From Peptostreptococcaceae bacterium VA2 (GTDB lineage Bacteria; Bacillota; Clostridia; Peptostreptococcales; Peptostreptococcaceae): a stretch of DNA of 64,000 bases. Where the stretch lies: the NCBI GenBank assembly GCA_000686145.1, contig JMMB01000007.1, positions 186,001 through 250,000 on the forward strand. Reading direction: 5' to 3'. Shown one piece after another: positions 25,692 through 34,139 of the stretch. The translations under genes were made by a program, and so were the position numbers. Position 1 is the first letter of the stretch; every line of letters starts with the position of its first letter. Below the pieces are notes generated by a model. The model saw nothing but the letters and a program-made list of their open reading frames with translations, did not search any database and was not told the DNA's origin.

Positions 25692-26936
25692 TTATAATAT
25701 ATTCATAAAGGCCGTTATAACTGCTGAGTTTAAAAATTCTATAAATAATGCTCCAACTAGTGGTAATATGAAAAATGCATCAGGTGCTGGACCATATTTA
25801 GAAGTTACAGACTCCATATTTGATATTCCATTTGGTGTAGCTCCCAGACCAAATCCACAGTGACCTGCTGCAAGTACTGCTGCCGTGTAATCTTCTCCCA
25901 TAACTCTGAATGTAATAAAGTAAGCAAATAGTATCATTAATAATATTTGTAAAGTTAGTAGTATTAATATAGGTATAGCTAGGTCTACAAGCTCCCATAA
26001 CTTTAAGCTACACATAGCCATTGATAAAAATAATGATAAACATATTGAACCTATGCTTTCTAATTCATTGTTTGCTACCTGCCATATTCCTTTTGCATCT
26101 GAAATATTTCTCATAATAGCAGCTACTATCATAGCACCTATATAAGCCGGCATTGTTATACCTATATCTGAAAATAAGCTTGATACTATAGTCCCAATTC
26201 CCATAGCTATTATTATTTGCATAACTGAACTTGTTAATTTACTTTCTGAAAGTTTTCCTATAGATATATCGCTATATGATACTTCTCCACGTGCGTTTGT
26301 TGATATTACTTCTTCTTTTACTTCTATTTCCTCTGGTTGAAATTTATGTTTTTGAACTAATCTATTTGCAAGAGGACCACCTATAATACTTCCAGATACT
26401 AATCCAAATGTAGCACAAGCCATAGCTATACTAAGGGCACCTTCAAGTCCATTTGCTTCCATAAGAGGTCCAAATGCACCAGAAGCTCCATGGCCACCTG
26501 TCATAGAAACAGAACCTGCAACCAATCCTAATAGTGGATCTACACCTATCGCCTTAGCAGATAAAACCCCTACTATATTTTGAGCTAATATCAATATTAC
26601 TGCTACAATTAAAAACTTAATTACTTGTGTTCCACCTTTCTTTAAAACTTTCAGACTCGCAGTAAATCCAACCGTTGTAAAGAAGGCTATCATTAATATA
26701 TCTTGTAAAGTTGTATCAAATACTATAGTAATTACTCCTGTCTGCCTTAATATAAATGCTATTATCGCAAAAGAAAATCCTCCTACAACTGGTGCTGGTA
26801 TACAGTATTTATTTAATATATAAATTTTACTTTTTATAAAAGATCCTATTAAAAGCACAGCAGTAGTAAATGCAATGCTTTGAATTATATCTAAATTTAG
26901 TATAATCATTTCTAATTCGCTTGAAAATTGAAACAT
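25692..26936 (-). CDS. gltS: Sodium/glutamate symporter GltS
   Basis: 414 residues, the usual GltS length, with about 11 hydrophobic segments arranged as two repeats. The family re-entrant loops are visible as VAGSVSMTGGHGASGAFGPL (repeat 1) and GHCGFGLGATPNGISNM (repeat 2). N-terminal IPAPVVGGF is also typical. It takes up glutamate with Na+ at the cell membrane. ATG 26936 follows AAGGAGGAAAAA. Monocistronic, with its own terminator. Confidence 0.93.
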   Translation of the reverse strand: MFQFSSELEMIILNLDIIQSIAFTTAVLLIGSFIKSKIYILNKYCIPAPVVGGFSFAIIAFILRQTGVITIVFDTTLQDILMIAFFTTVGFTASLKVLKKGGTQVIKFLIVAVILILAQNIVGVLSAKAIGVDPLLGLVAGSVSMTGGHGASGAFGPLMEANGLEGALSIAMACATFGLVSGSIIGGPLANRLVQKHKFQPEEIEVKEEVISTNARGEVSYSDISIGKLSESKLTSSVMQIIIAMGIGTIVSSLFSDIGITMPAYIGAMIVAAIMRNISDAKGIWQVANNELESIGSICLSLFLSMAMCSLKLWELVDLAIPILILLTLQILLMILFAYFITFRVMGEDYTAAVLAAGHCGFGLGATPNGISNMESVTSKYGPAPDAFFILPLVGALFIEFLNSAVITAFMNIL

Positions 26937-27360
26937 AAATTTTTCCTCCTTAATATAAATTTAAATTCCAAATCTTGTAATGAATAATTTTAGAATTTAA
27001 TTTCTTTTGATTTTATTTTCTGACAATTAAGAGTAGAAAAATATCTCATTTTATAAATATATAGCTTGCTAAAAAAGTCTCATATAATTTCACACTTATG
27101 GCCTGATTTGCTGGACGATTGTTTGATTTTATAAATAAAGTTGTGCCATTTTCTTTTCCTCCTGTTTGTTATACTTATGCTGTCATACGAATGGTTAAAA
27201 ATAGGTAGTTTATTGCAATTATTATCCGGTTTTTACTAATTCTGTATATTTAATAATAAAAGTAATATTAGTCAACTTGATGGGACATATTCCATATATT
27301 ACAATAGAATTTTAACAAAGTCAACTTAATTGATTTTTATGTTAGGAGATTTTATATATG
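26937..27360. other. Long upstream region of gltS
   Basis: 420 bases without an intact gene. On the minus strand a lone strong ribosome site (AGGAGGAAAAGAAA) with ATG at about 27153 starts a frame that stops after six codons (MAQLYL) and resumes in another frame (NQTIVQQIRP). This looks like the head of a lost gene. No T-box or riboswitch recognised. Confidence 0.4.
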
Positions 27361-27730
27361 AATTATGAAGTATTTAGTGAATCAGATTTCACATTACTTT
27401 TTTTATTATCTTTTGTTACATCGGATAATGAGCTACATGATAGATTGAAAAAATTGGGATTATGCTTTAAAAGATGATCAAGTAAGGATACTTGTATATG
27501 TATCTTTAACAGGACAAAGTGCTGAAGATATTTTAAAGAAAAGTGGAATAAAAATAGGTACAAGCATGGCAAAATCTTTAGTAAAAAAGATACCCGGTGA
27601 AGTAATTAAGAGTATTAATCAAAAAGTAGGATTTAGACTATTAACTAAATCTGGATAAAAAGGCATAATCAACTTAGGTAAATCTATATATTTAGATATG
27701 AAAATGAATAAAAGTCAAGAGTTATTTTGA
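27361..27730 (+). pseudogene. Unknown gene, frameshifted and interrupted
   Basis: A normal start (TTAGGAGATTTTATATATG) opens NYEVFSESDFTLLFLLSFVT and soon shifts frame. The body reads DDQVRILVYVSLTGQSAEDI, then GEVIKSINQKVGFRLLTKSG, a TAA, then KGIINLGKSI. Proteins with INQKVGFRLLTKFGEKG-like motifs are small membrane-associated families of unknown role. Two disruptions at least. Confidence 0.55.
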
Positions 27731-27747
27731 AAAGAAGATGGTAAAAA

Positions 27748-28032
27748 ATGATTTCACCAACGATATTAAGTTGTTTAAACTCAAGCCTAAAAACTATACA
27801 GGAAAATGAAATTTTAGAATTAAATAGTGAATCAGAGAAATTCGGTTTAGTTTTAAACCAAGAAGATAGTGAAGAAATAATAAAATCACGACGTCATACT
27901 CTACAAAGCTATGGAAGAATAGATCTAGATATAAATGTTACAAAACAGCTTATAGAAAGTTTATATACATATCAATATACTGATAAGGATGACTATATAG
28001 AGTTAGCTATGCTAGGTAAGTTTGTATTCTAG
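27748..28032 (+). CDS. DUF6323-like small protein
   Basis: 94 residues. KFGLVLNQEDSEEIIKSRRH and LQSYGRIDLDINVTKQLIES resemble the DUF6323 family of Firmicutes, whose members end in an E-E-Y/L helix; here the end is FVF after YIELAMLGK, so the last ~10 residues may be lost. No strong ribosome site. A 46-codon frame at 28045 follows, which matches the common pairing of this family with a second small gene. Function unknown. Confidence 0.5.
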   Translation: MISPTILSCLNSSLKTIQENEILELNSESEKFGLVLNQEDSEEIIKSRRHTLQSYGRIDLDINVTKQLIESLYTYQYTDKDDYIELAMLGKFVF

Positions 28033-28044
28033 GAAGAGTATAGG

Positions 28045-28185
28045 ATGGATAAGTTAAATTTAGAAAAAGTTTTATTAGATAGAATTAGTGCAAATTATGA
28101 ATGGGAAGATTACTATATAAATTTCATAAAAAAGCTAGAGCAAACAAAAATAAAATCTATAGAAGAGATAATCAATAGTTTATAG
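28045..28185 (+). CDS. 46-residue ORF downstream of the DUF6323-like gene, doubtful
   Basis: MDKLNLEKVLLDRISANYEW and then EDYYINFIKKLEQTKIKSIE: helical, acidic/basic, no stop until TAG 28185. The ribosome site is weak (AGGAAGAG). It could be the N-terminus of a longer partner protein (DUF6179-like) cut short. Confidence 0.35.
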   Translation: MDKLNLEKVLLDRISANYEWEDYYINFIKKLEQTKIKSIEEIINSL

Positions 28186-28338
28186 GAAATTAAAATATAT
28201 TAAGGTCGTAAATTTGTGATACATTTTAAATTAACATAATTTTATAATTTATTGATTTTTTATGAATATTTATTCATTAGAGTGACACGAAGCTCTTTAT
28301 ATATGAATACTATGTACTAGAAAGGGGAGGTTTAAGAA

Positions 28339-28650
28339 ATGACTTCAAAAAGGAATGATTATGATAGAAATTTACAGTATTTACATGATGAATGTAAAAG
28401 GTTAATGTACTATCACACTTTTTTAACAATGAAAGATGGAAGTACATTTGATGGAATAATTGAAAGTGTAGATAGAGATTACGTTATCGTATTGGTTGGG
28501 GAGGATGTAATAGATCAAGGTTGTGGAGATCAATCTGATGAACAGCGACAATTTGGACGTCCTAGAAGATTCAGACGCTTTAGACGCAGAGTTTTTCCAC
28601 TTTCAGCTTTAGCCACACTAGTATTATTATCTTTTCCATTTAGAGATTAA
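28339..28650 (+). CDS. Sm-like spore-associated protein with Arg-Phe-rich tail
   Basis: 103 residues. Residues 12-57 (YLHDECKRLMYYHTFLTMKD, GIIESVDRDYVIVLVGED) look like a small beta barrel of the Sm/LSm type. The tail is RRFRRFRRRVFPLSAL plus a hydrophobic end. Bacillus and Clostridium carry close relatives with the same RF-rich tail, often abundant in spores. ATG follows AAAGGGGAGG. The basic tail suggests nucleic-acid or coat binding; this is inference. Confidence 0.7.
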   Translation: MTSKRNDYDRNLQYLHDECKRLMYYHTFLTMKDGSTFDGIIESVDRDYVIVLVGEDVIDQGCGDQSDEQRQFGRPRRFRRFRRRVFPLSALATLVLLSFPFRD

Positions 28651-28734
28651 TACCTATTAGATAGAGATCTAGTATTATTACTTTTTTATATAAGTGAATG
28701 AAAGTTGCTTAGGGAGAGGAAAGATTAAATAAAA

Positions 28735-28788
28735 GCGCCTATCAATGAGGTTTAACAAAGAACCATACTAGAAGTAAATGAGGTTCTA
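28735..28788 (+). repeat. Oriented stem-loop element, copy 11 (exchanged right arm)
   Basis: GCGCCTATCAATGAGGTTTA, then ACAAAGAACCATACTAGAAG and TAAATGAGGTTCT. The right arm AAATGAGGTTC is the complement of the left arm of copy 16 (AACCTCATTT), not of its own. A direct repeat AATGAGGTT frames the core. Confidence 0.6.
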
Positions 28789-28799
28789 TAGAAATAATA

Positions 28800-28846
28800 A
28801 AACTTAGAGTTTTAATGGAGTTAAGTTAAAGCTCTAAGTTTTCATT
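28800..28846 (+). terminator. Rho-independent terminator
   Basis: AACTTAGAGTTTTAA pairs with TTAAAGCTCTAAGTT over 15 bp with one G-T pair; tail TTCATTTT. Confidence 0.75.
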
Positions 28847-28849
28847 TTA

Positions 28850-29393
28850 ATATAAATATACCTACAACGAAGTCTATAAAAAATAGGACTATGCATCCAA
28901 TGTGTAGGCTTTTTTACGAGTAAACTGGAAAAGTAGAAAAAATGAGATTATAATTTTACTGACATGGCGCTACACTACTATGGAAGTAAAAAAGTTATTT
29001 CGTTGTGGCATATTTTAAGGCTACAGAAATATTGTTTATACAATAAGAGGTGTGGCAATATGCTCCCTGCCAAAAGATAAATATTATTTAACTTATCTAA
29101 AAACTGAATAACTGCTACTCTTTCAGTAACATCAGAGGCAATAAATTCTTGGTTGAATTTGCTGATATTTTTTTACCCGAAATTAAAGGAGAAATTCTAT
29201 TAAGCTTAGTAAAGGAGCTGAATACATTTTAGCTCTATTTTGTCTAGAAGTGATTTTTCAATAGTAGTTGTTTGTAAAAAAGAGCTGGAACATCTACTTC
29301 TTCAAGGGATAATCGCAGAAGAAATTTTAAGTACATATGTTGAAAATAAAAATCCAATGTCAATGGATAATGGAAGAAGCTACAGTTGAATAA
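28850..29393. other. Gene-poor stretch with relics
   Basis: A folded segment at about 28861-28920 (CCTACA...TGTAGG enclosing AGTCTAT/ATAGGACT, then CTTTTTTA) could be a complex terminator or small RNA. From 28950 on, only broken frames remain (for example ELEHLLLQGIIAEEILSTYV near 29290-29350), which I cannot assign. Confidence 0.4.
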
Positions 29394-29451
29394 AAACGAC
29401 CTTCTTTGGAGGCGTAACGGAGAACCGTACTATAAATAAATACGGTTTTTA
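29394..29451 (+). repeat. Oriented stem-loop element, copy 12
   Basis: Left hairpin CCTTC, TTT, GGAGG (with G-T pair); GCGTAACGGAGA; core ACCGTA, CTATAAATAAA, TACGGT, TTTTT with a shortened 6-bp stem. Confidence 0.8.
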
Positions 29452-29473
29452 TACATTGAATTATTGTTAAAAT

Positions 29474-29767
29474 TTAGTTAGTTGTTTCTTTTTTTAATCT
29501 CCACATTGCTAATAAAAAACTTCCAAAATACATTATTACAAATAATAAAATTACAGGTAGTACATCTGAGAATATGGTAGTATTCCCAACTATTAAACTA
29601 CCTAATAAATTAATAATATGTGTAAAAGGATTTATTAATACGATTGTTCTCAAAGTACCAGTTAAACCTTCAATAGGAAATAATGCTGTACTTAAAAAGA
29701 AAATTGGTAGAACAATTGCGTTCATTATTGTTTCATAAATTACTTCATTAGGGAGTAACAAGCTCAT
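29474..29767 (-). pseudogene. ABC-2 permease C-terminal fragment
   Basis: 97 residues: NAIVLPIFFLSTALFP, then INPFTHIINLLGSLIVG and a final helix VILLFVIMYFGSFLLAMW. This is the last third of a daunorubicin-type ABC-2 exporter permease (normally ~250 residues). No ribosome site, no N-terminal helices, no ATPase nearby, so it is a truncated remnant. Confidence 0.75.
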
Positions 29768-29949
29768 AGATATTCAATAAATATCCCAAAAAACTAGTAG
29801 TTTTTAAATTAACTCTAGGAAGAACTATTAAAAAAATCATAACTTTTAACAATTTAGGGACTAAAGTCCTTATAAATTGATATTTTTTACCTGTAGAAAC
29901 TTGTCTAAAAATGCAATATACAATATAATAAAAATAGAGTTAAACAAAT

Positions 29950-30040
29950 AGAAAAGGGCAAACCTTATGAAAATTTGGGACGCAAAATCGACAGGTCTAA
30001 GGGCAAGCAATTGTCTAAGATGGCTGGATTGCCTATTGAA
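29950..30040 (+). ncRNA. Class I cyclic-di-GMP riboswitch (GEMM-I)
   Basis: The conserved GEMM-I order is present. A P1 strand GGGCAAACC is followed by a GAAA tetraloop stem (CTTATGAAAATTTGGG) and the invariant GGGACGCAAA. Then comes GGTCTAAGGGCAA with the receptor-side CTAAG/GATGGCTGG and the closing TTGCC, which pairs with GGCAA. Such aptamers bind c-di-GMP and switch genes for motility, adhesion and surface proteins. The gene it precedes, 100 bases on, encodes a secreted protein. No clear terminator lies between, so the mode (on or off) is open. Confidence 0.88.
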
Positions 30041-30139
30041 GTTAATCTATAAATAGAAATGAGAACCATTATTTGTAAATTATTCAATTATCTATAAGTT
30101 TAATCTAAAAATTATATTATATTTTTGGAGGAATTTTCT

Positions 30140-30568
30140 ATGAAAAAATTTATTAGATTTATGGTAATGGCATTAACTTTAACATGTTTAAGTACAACAG
30201 CATTTGCAGCTACAGAACCAATTGAAAAACAAACAGATGCAAAAATAACTCAAATATACTATGATGTTATCTCTAATGACATAAAATTAAAAATTCCAAA
30301 TACTAAAGAGTTTTCATCAGGAAAAATTGTTTGGCAAGTACAAAATGAAGATGGTACATGGTCAGATATAGATTATACAAATGACTCAACATACTTCAAA
30401 GGATGCACTTTTGGTTTAGGAATAAAGAATTATACACAATATATTGGAAAAACTTATAGAGTAAAAGCAATAAACAGTACATTAAATACAAACTATTATA
30501 CAGTTCCATATACACTTACTAAATTAACTGCACCATCTTATAGTTCTTGTATTTCAATTTTATACTAA
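30140..30568 (+). CDS. Secreted protein under c-di-GMP riboswitch control
   Basis: 142 residues from ATG 30140, 8 bases after TGGAGGAA; the TTG at 30125 overlaps that site. Signal peptide MKKFIRFMVMALTLTCLSTT with cleavage after AFA. The mature ~115 residues look like an all-beta, Ig-like fold (KIVWQVQNEDGTWSDIDYT, YIGKTYRVKAI, YYTVPYTLTKL). No sortase or cell-wall motif, so it is probably released or binds a partner. The riboswitch upstream links it to surface attachment or biofilm state. A fragment of a second copy (IGKNYRVKAI) lies at 31959. Confidence 0.8.
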   Translation: MKKFIRFMVMALTLTCLSTTAFAATEPIEKQTDAKITQIYYDVISNDIKLKIPNTKEFSSGKIVWQVQNEDGTWSDIDYTNDSTYFKGCTFGLGIKNYTQYIGKTYRVKAINSTLNTNYYTVPYTLTKLTAPSYSSCISILY

Positions 30569-30578
30569 ATGAAAAATT

Positions 30579-30608
30579 AAGGAATGTATTTTACATTCCT
30601 TTTTTTAT
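30579..30608 (+). terminator. Terminator of the riboswitch-controlled gene
   Basis: AGGAATGTA, TTT, TACATTCCT, then TTTTTT: perfect 9-bp stem. Confidence 0.88.
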
Positions 30609-30616
30609 ATTTAAAA

Positions 30617-30682
30617 AGCAATCAAAATCTACGTTATACCTGTTATGGCGAACCGTATCACAAGTAAGGGATACGGTTTTTA
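30617..30682 (+). repeat. Oriented stem-loop element, copy 13
   Basis: AGCAATCAAAATCTACGTTA, TACCTGTTATGGCGA, core ACCGTATCAC, AAGTAA, GGGATACGGT, TTTTT. The stem base has a C-G to C-G/T change still pairing 8 bp. The left part is shared with copy 14 over ~65 bases. Confidence 0.85.
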
Positions 30683-30757
30683 ATATATTATAAAAACTCT
30701 AAGTATTATTATCACTTTACAATAAATCATCATACTATTTTATAGGAGTGTGAGGAT

Positions 30758-31864
30758 ATGATAAATAATTGTAAACACGTAGAACTTAGAGGAGTATGGA
30801 TAGCAACTGTATATGGTATTGACTGGCCTAAGACACAAAATAATCCAGAAGCACACATGAAAGAGTTTATAGAAATACTAGATACTTTAAAAGAATTAAA
30901 CTTTAATGCAGTATTTGTACAAATAAGACCAGTATCAGATGCATTATACAAATCATGTATAAATCCATGGTCAGAATATCTTACAGGAAAGCAAGGCGTT
31001 AACCCAGGATATGATCCGTTAGAATTTATGATTAAAGAATCACACAAAAGAAATATGGAGTTTCATGCTTGGCTAAATCCATATAGAGTAACTACACAAG
31101 GAACTGATTTAAGTAAATTAGCAGATAATAATGTAGCAAAATTAAGACCGGATTGGGTGCTATCTTTTGAAAATGCATTATTTTATAACCCAGAAAATCC
31201 AGAAGTTATAAACTATATGGCTGTTACAGTTTATGAAATAATAAAAAATTATTGTGTAGACGGAATTCATTTTGATGATTATTTTTATCCATATAATTAT
31301 CCTCTACCAGAAGGAGAAGATAGAGAAGGAGAAATTGCAAACAACAGACGTGAAGCCGTAAATCAAATGATTAGATTAGTATATAACGTAATAAAATCAA
31401 CAAGACCATGTGTTCAATTTGGTATAAGTCCATTTGGTGTTTGGAAAAATAAAAGTAGCGATATTAAGGGGTCAGAGAGTAAAAACTTAGAGAGTTATTA
31501 TGATGCATATATGGATACTGTAACTTGGGTAGAAGAAGGTATTGTAGACTATATAGCTCCTCAAATTTATTGGACTATAGACAACAAAAATAGTCCTTAT
31601 GAAAGTTTAGTAAAATGGTGGTCAGATTTAGTAGAGGGTACAGATGTTAGGTTATATATAGGTCAAAATATAGGTAATGTAGATATAGCAAAAGAAATAG
31701 CGAAAGAGATAACTATAAATAGAACCTACTGTGAGGTTGGAGGAAGTATCTTTTTTAGTATGAGAAATATAGAAGAAAATACAGGAAATGTAGTAGAACA
31801 ATTTAAACAAGTATATAGTTGTAAGGCTATTACACCTGTACAATGGGCTAACAGGTATAGATAG
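30758..31864 (+). CDS. Glycosyl hydrolase-like 10 (GHL10/DUF187) protein
   Basis: 368 residues, a TIM-barrel of the GHL10 (YngK-type) family. ELRGVWIATVYGIDWP opens the fold. FVQIRPVSDALY, FHAWLNPYRVT, GIHFDDYFYPY (likely catalytic acids), FGISPFGVW and YIAPQIYW are successive barrel strands in the expected order. Members act on peptidoglycan- or polysaccharide-derived sugars. There is no signal peptide, which is unusual as many relatives are exported; it may act in the cytosol, or in the spore mother cell. Start TTATAGGAGTGTGAGGATATG. It lies next to a CBM48-like protein gene. A fragment of its 3' end recurs at 51483. Confidence 0.88.
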   Translation: MINNCKHVELRGVWIATVYGIDWPKTQNNPEAHMKEFIEILDTLKELNFNAVFVQIRPVSDALYKSCINPWSEYLTGKQGVNPGYDPLEFMIKESHKRNMEFHAWLNPYRVTTQGTDLSKLADNNVAKLRPDWVLSFENALFYNPENPEVINYMAVTVYEIIKNYCVDGIHFDDYFYPYNYPLPEGEDREGEIANNRREAVNQMIRLVYNVIKSTRPCVQFGISPFGVWKNKSSDIKGSESKNLESYYDAYMDTVTWVEEGIVDYIAPQIYWTIDNKNSPYESLVKWWSDLVEGTDVRLYIGQNIGNVDIAKEIAKEITINRTYCEVGGSIFFSMRNIEENTGNVVEQFKQVYSCKAITPVQWANRYR

Positions 31865-31923
31865 TAAAAAGAAACCTAATAAAATATGAATTTAGATTAA
31901 ATATACTAATATGAATTTTTATA

Positions 31924-31960
31924 AAAAGCTGTTGAAATTATCATTTCTATAGCTTTTTGT
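31924..31960 (+). terminator. Terminator of the GHL10 gene
   Basis: AAAAGCT, GTT, GAAAT, TATC, ATTTC, TAT, AGCTTTTT: nested stem with T tail. Confidence 0.75.
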
Positions 31961-31990
31961 ATTGGAAAAAATTATAGAGTGAAAGCAATC
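31959..31990 (+). pseudogene. Fragment of the riboswitch-controlled gene
   Basis: TATTGGAAAAAATTATAGAG, TGAAAGCAATC encodes IGKNYRVKAI and matches 30442-30473 in the intact gene. It abuts stem-loop copy 14. Confidence 0.65.
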
Positions 31991-32050
31991 AAAAATCTAC
32001 GTTATACTTGCTATGGGGAGCCGTATCACAAGTAAGTGATACGGTTTTTA
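31983..32050 (+). repeat. Oriented stem-loop element, copy 14
   Basis: AAGCAATCAAAAATCTACGT, TATACTTGCTATGGGGAG, core CCGTATCAC, AAGTAA, GTGATACGG, TTTTT. Near-identical to copy 13 including its left flank. Confidence 0.85.
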
Positions 32051-32240
32051 TTATTAAGAAATATACTAATCTTCTTCATCTAAATAAAGAAATACTAATA
32101 AAATGCCACAAAGAACTTAGAGGAAATAACTTATCATAGTACATATACTAAAGTTTATAAAAATATTAACGATATATAAAGTAAGTAAAACATTTTTAAA
32201 AGAACTGTATGACTTAATAATATATAGGAGGTTTTTTATT
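32051..32240. other. Leader of the CBM48-like gene
   Basis: 190 AT-rich bases; no gene. ATAGGAGG at 32225 is the ribosome site of the next gene. Confidence 0.4.
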
Positions 32241-32924
32241 ATGGAAGTAAATTTTCAATATAAAGAACATAATTATTTACCAATTGAAACCATATCTGTA
32301 ATAGGGAAGTTTAATAATTATGATCATAACAAAGGAGTTATGATTAAAGAGGATAACAAATGGACATTTAAATGTGATTTGCAAACGGGTGAGCATCCAT
32401 ATAAGTTTCTTATTAATGGGGAATTAAAGATTAATGATCCAGCTGCAAATATATATTTACCAGATGATAATGAAGAGCTTTGGTCTATAGTTAAGATTAA
32501 TGAAAATGATCAGAGAATGTACAATAATACTCAATATACAACGCATATAGAAAACTACAATATAGGTTCTTCAGTAAGTGAGCAAGAAAACATCGTAAAT
32601 AAAAAAGTTTTTAATATGGCTTTAGATAAAAAAATAGTAACAAGATTTCAATTTACTAATGTAACAGGATTACACACTGTAACAACAGCATGGTATACAC
32701 CTGTAGGAGAGTTATTCCAAGTAACTGAGAATAATTTATTTATGACACCAAATGGTAAAGAACCAATAATGTTATGGTTTTGGATAGATTTAACGGATAA
32801 TACCCGTAAATATCCCTTTGGAACTTGGACAATGAAATTATTTATAGACGGTGAATTTATATTAGAAGATCAATTTAAATTATTACAAAATTCGTTATAT
32901 TCGCCAAAAGGAGAAATAAGATAG
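32241..32924 (+). CDS. CBM48/AMPK-type glycogen-binding-like protein
   Basis: 227 residues. The first ~90 form an AMPK1_CBM/CBM48-like beta sandwich: VIGKFNNYDHNKGVMIKEDN, EHPYKFLINGELKINDPAAN with the usual W/K sugar-contact positions. The second half (~125-220) is another beta domain (TRFQFTNVTGLHTVTTAWYT, PFGTWTMKLFIDGEFI). No enzyme motif and no signal peptide. It may hold glycogen-like glucan or act as an intracellular assembly protein. It neighbours GHL10, which hints at shared sugar work, but the genes have separate leaders. Confidence 0.75.
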   Translation: MEVNFQYKEHNYLPIETISVIGKFNNYDHNKGVMIKEDNKWTFKCDLQTGEHPYKFLINGELKINDPAANIYLPDDNEELWSIVKINENDQRMYNNTQYTTHIENYNIGSSVSEQENIVNKKVFNMALDKKIVTRFQFTNVTGLHTVTTAWYTPVGELFQVTENNLFMTPNGKEPIMLWFWIDLTDNTRKYPFGTWTMKLFIDGEFILEDQFKLLQNSLYSPKGEIR

Positions 32925-33014
32925 TAGTTTATAAAGACAACTTTATAATATATAAGCGCTTAGCAGTGATTATATATTATTTAGAAAATAAAAAAGAAAA
33001 GGATGTGAAAGGTT

Positions 33015-34067
33015 ATGAAAATAACTAGCAATGTTAACCTAAATGCAAATGTTATCAACAATAGCAATGATAATAAGGGTGGAGGTAGAAAGGTAGAAAA
33101 TAACAATCTGAGTTCAGATGTACAAGCTATCAACATAATAGCTAAAGATGAATATAAATCTTCAATTGTTAATGATGTTAAAGACTCTTCAGATGTTGCA
33201 TCTAAAGAAAGTAAGACAACTAAGAGTTCAATAGGTGGATTTTTTAGATCAGTAGCTGATAAATTTTCTTATGTAACTAGTGAGGTTTCAAAATTTGTTA
33301 AGACATCAGTTTCTGTAGGTGAAAGTGTCATTAAAACAGTGAAGTCAGTATCAAATGCTGTTGTTGATACGGCTAATGTTGTAGCAGAAACTATAAAAGA
33401 TATGTCAGATTCAGTAAGTAAAAAAATAAAAGATACTGCATCACAAATAGCTAGTACATTTAAGCAAGTAACAACTACTGCGTCCGATTTGAAAAAAATA
33501 GCTGAAGATACTAAAAATTCAGCTACATCTCTAATAGATACAGGAGTAAAGACAGCTGTTTCAATAGGGGAAAATATTAAGGGAGTAGTAGGAAAAATTG
33601 GAACATCAGTAGATGAAATTAAGTCTGAGTGGAACAATTCAAATAGTGGCATTGTAGATAAATTATCTAAAACTGGTAAAATGGTAAAGGATGGAGTAGA
33701 ATCCATAAAAGAACCAATAAAAGAAATAGGAAATACAGCTTCAACAGGATATAATGAAATTAAAAAACATTACGAAGATATAAGGAATAATATTGAAAAT
33801 TCATTGTCTTGCATTAAAGAAGTTAAAAATACAGTTGTATCAGTTAGTAAGGATGCACTTGATATAATAAAAACAGTTGCAGCTGAAGTTAGAAATACAA
33901 GCAAAATTGTATCTGGCAGCATAAGTGATGTTTCAGCTAATATAAAAAATATAGTTAAAGATGGATATAAAGAAATTAATAAAACTATACAAAAAGCATA
34001 TAATGGTAATGAAAAAGATAGGAATAACCTAGAAAATAACGATGGCATGACACCTGTATTAGCTTAA
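33015..34067 (+). CDS. Long amphipathic-helix protein (LEA/apolipoprotein-like)
   Basis: 350 residues. After a ~70-residue Asn/Ser-rich head, residues ~75-330 are one run of amphipathic helix. It has recurring hydrophobic positions and 11-mer-like periods (SVGESVIKTVKSVSNAVV, DTANVVAETIKDMSDSV, KKIKDTASQIASTFKQV, NTSKIVSGSISDVSANIKNI). Pro and aromatics are almost absent. There is no signal peptide and no recognised family. LEA-type proteins, apolipoprotein-like lipid binders and phasins look like this. Candidates are membrane or storage-granule coating, or desiccation protection in spores. SD AAAGGATGTGAAAGG. A strong terminator follows. Confidence 0.65.
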   Translation: MKITSNVNLNANVINNSNDNKGGGRKVENNNLSSDVQAINIIAKDEYKSSIVNDVKDSSDVASKESKTTKSSIGGFFRSVADKFSYVTSEVSKFVKTSVSVGESVIKTVKSVSNAVVDTANVVAETIKDMSDSVSKKIKDTASQIASTFKQVTTTASDLKKIAEDTKNSATSLIDTGVKTAVSIGENIKGVVGKIGTSVDEIKSEWNNSNSGIVDKLSKTGKMVKDGVESIKEPIKEIGNTASTGYNEIKKHYEDIRNNIENSLSCIKEVKNTVVSVSKDALDIIKTVAAEVRNTSKIVSGSISDVSANIKNIVKDGYKEINKTIQKAYNGNEKDRNNLENNDGMTPVLA

Positions 34068-34092
34068 AGAGTTTTATCTAAGGATAAGTAAA

Positions 34093-34132
34093 AATAGTAG
34101 CTTCCCATTTGAATATGGAGCTACTATTTTTT
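34093..34132 (+). terminator. Terminator of the amphipathic-helix gene
   Basis: AATAGTAGCT and AGCTACTATT pair over 10 bp with inner CCATT/AATATGG, tail TTTTTG. Confidence 0.85.
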
Positions 34133-34139
34133 GAGATTT

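Noticed and set aside
33269-34048. Two minus-strand ORFs of 145 and 92 residues
   Set aside because: Both are mirror frames of the amphipathic-helix gene, whose regular codon pattern keeps the opposite strand open.
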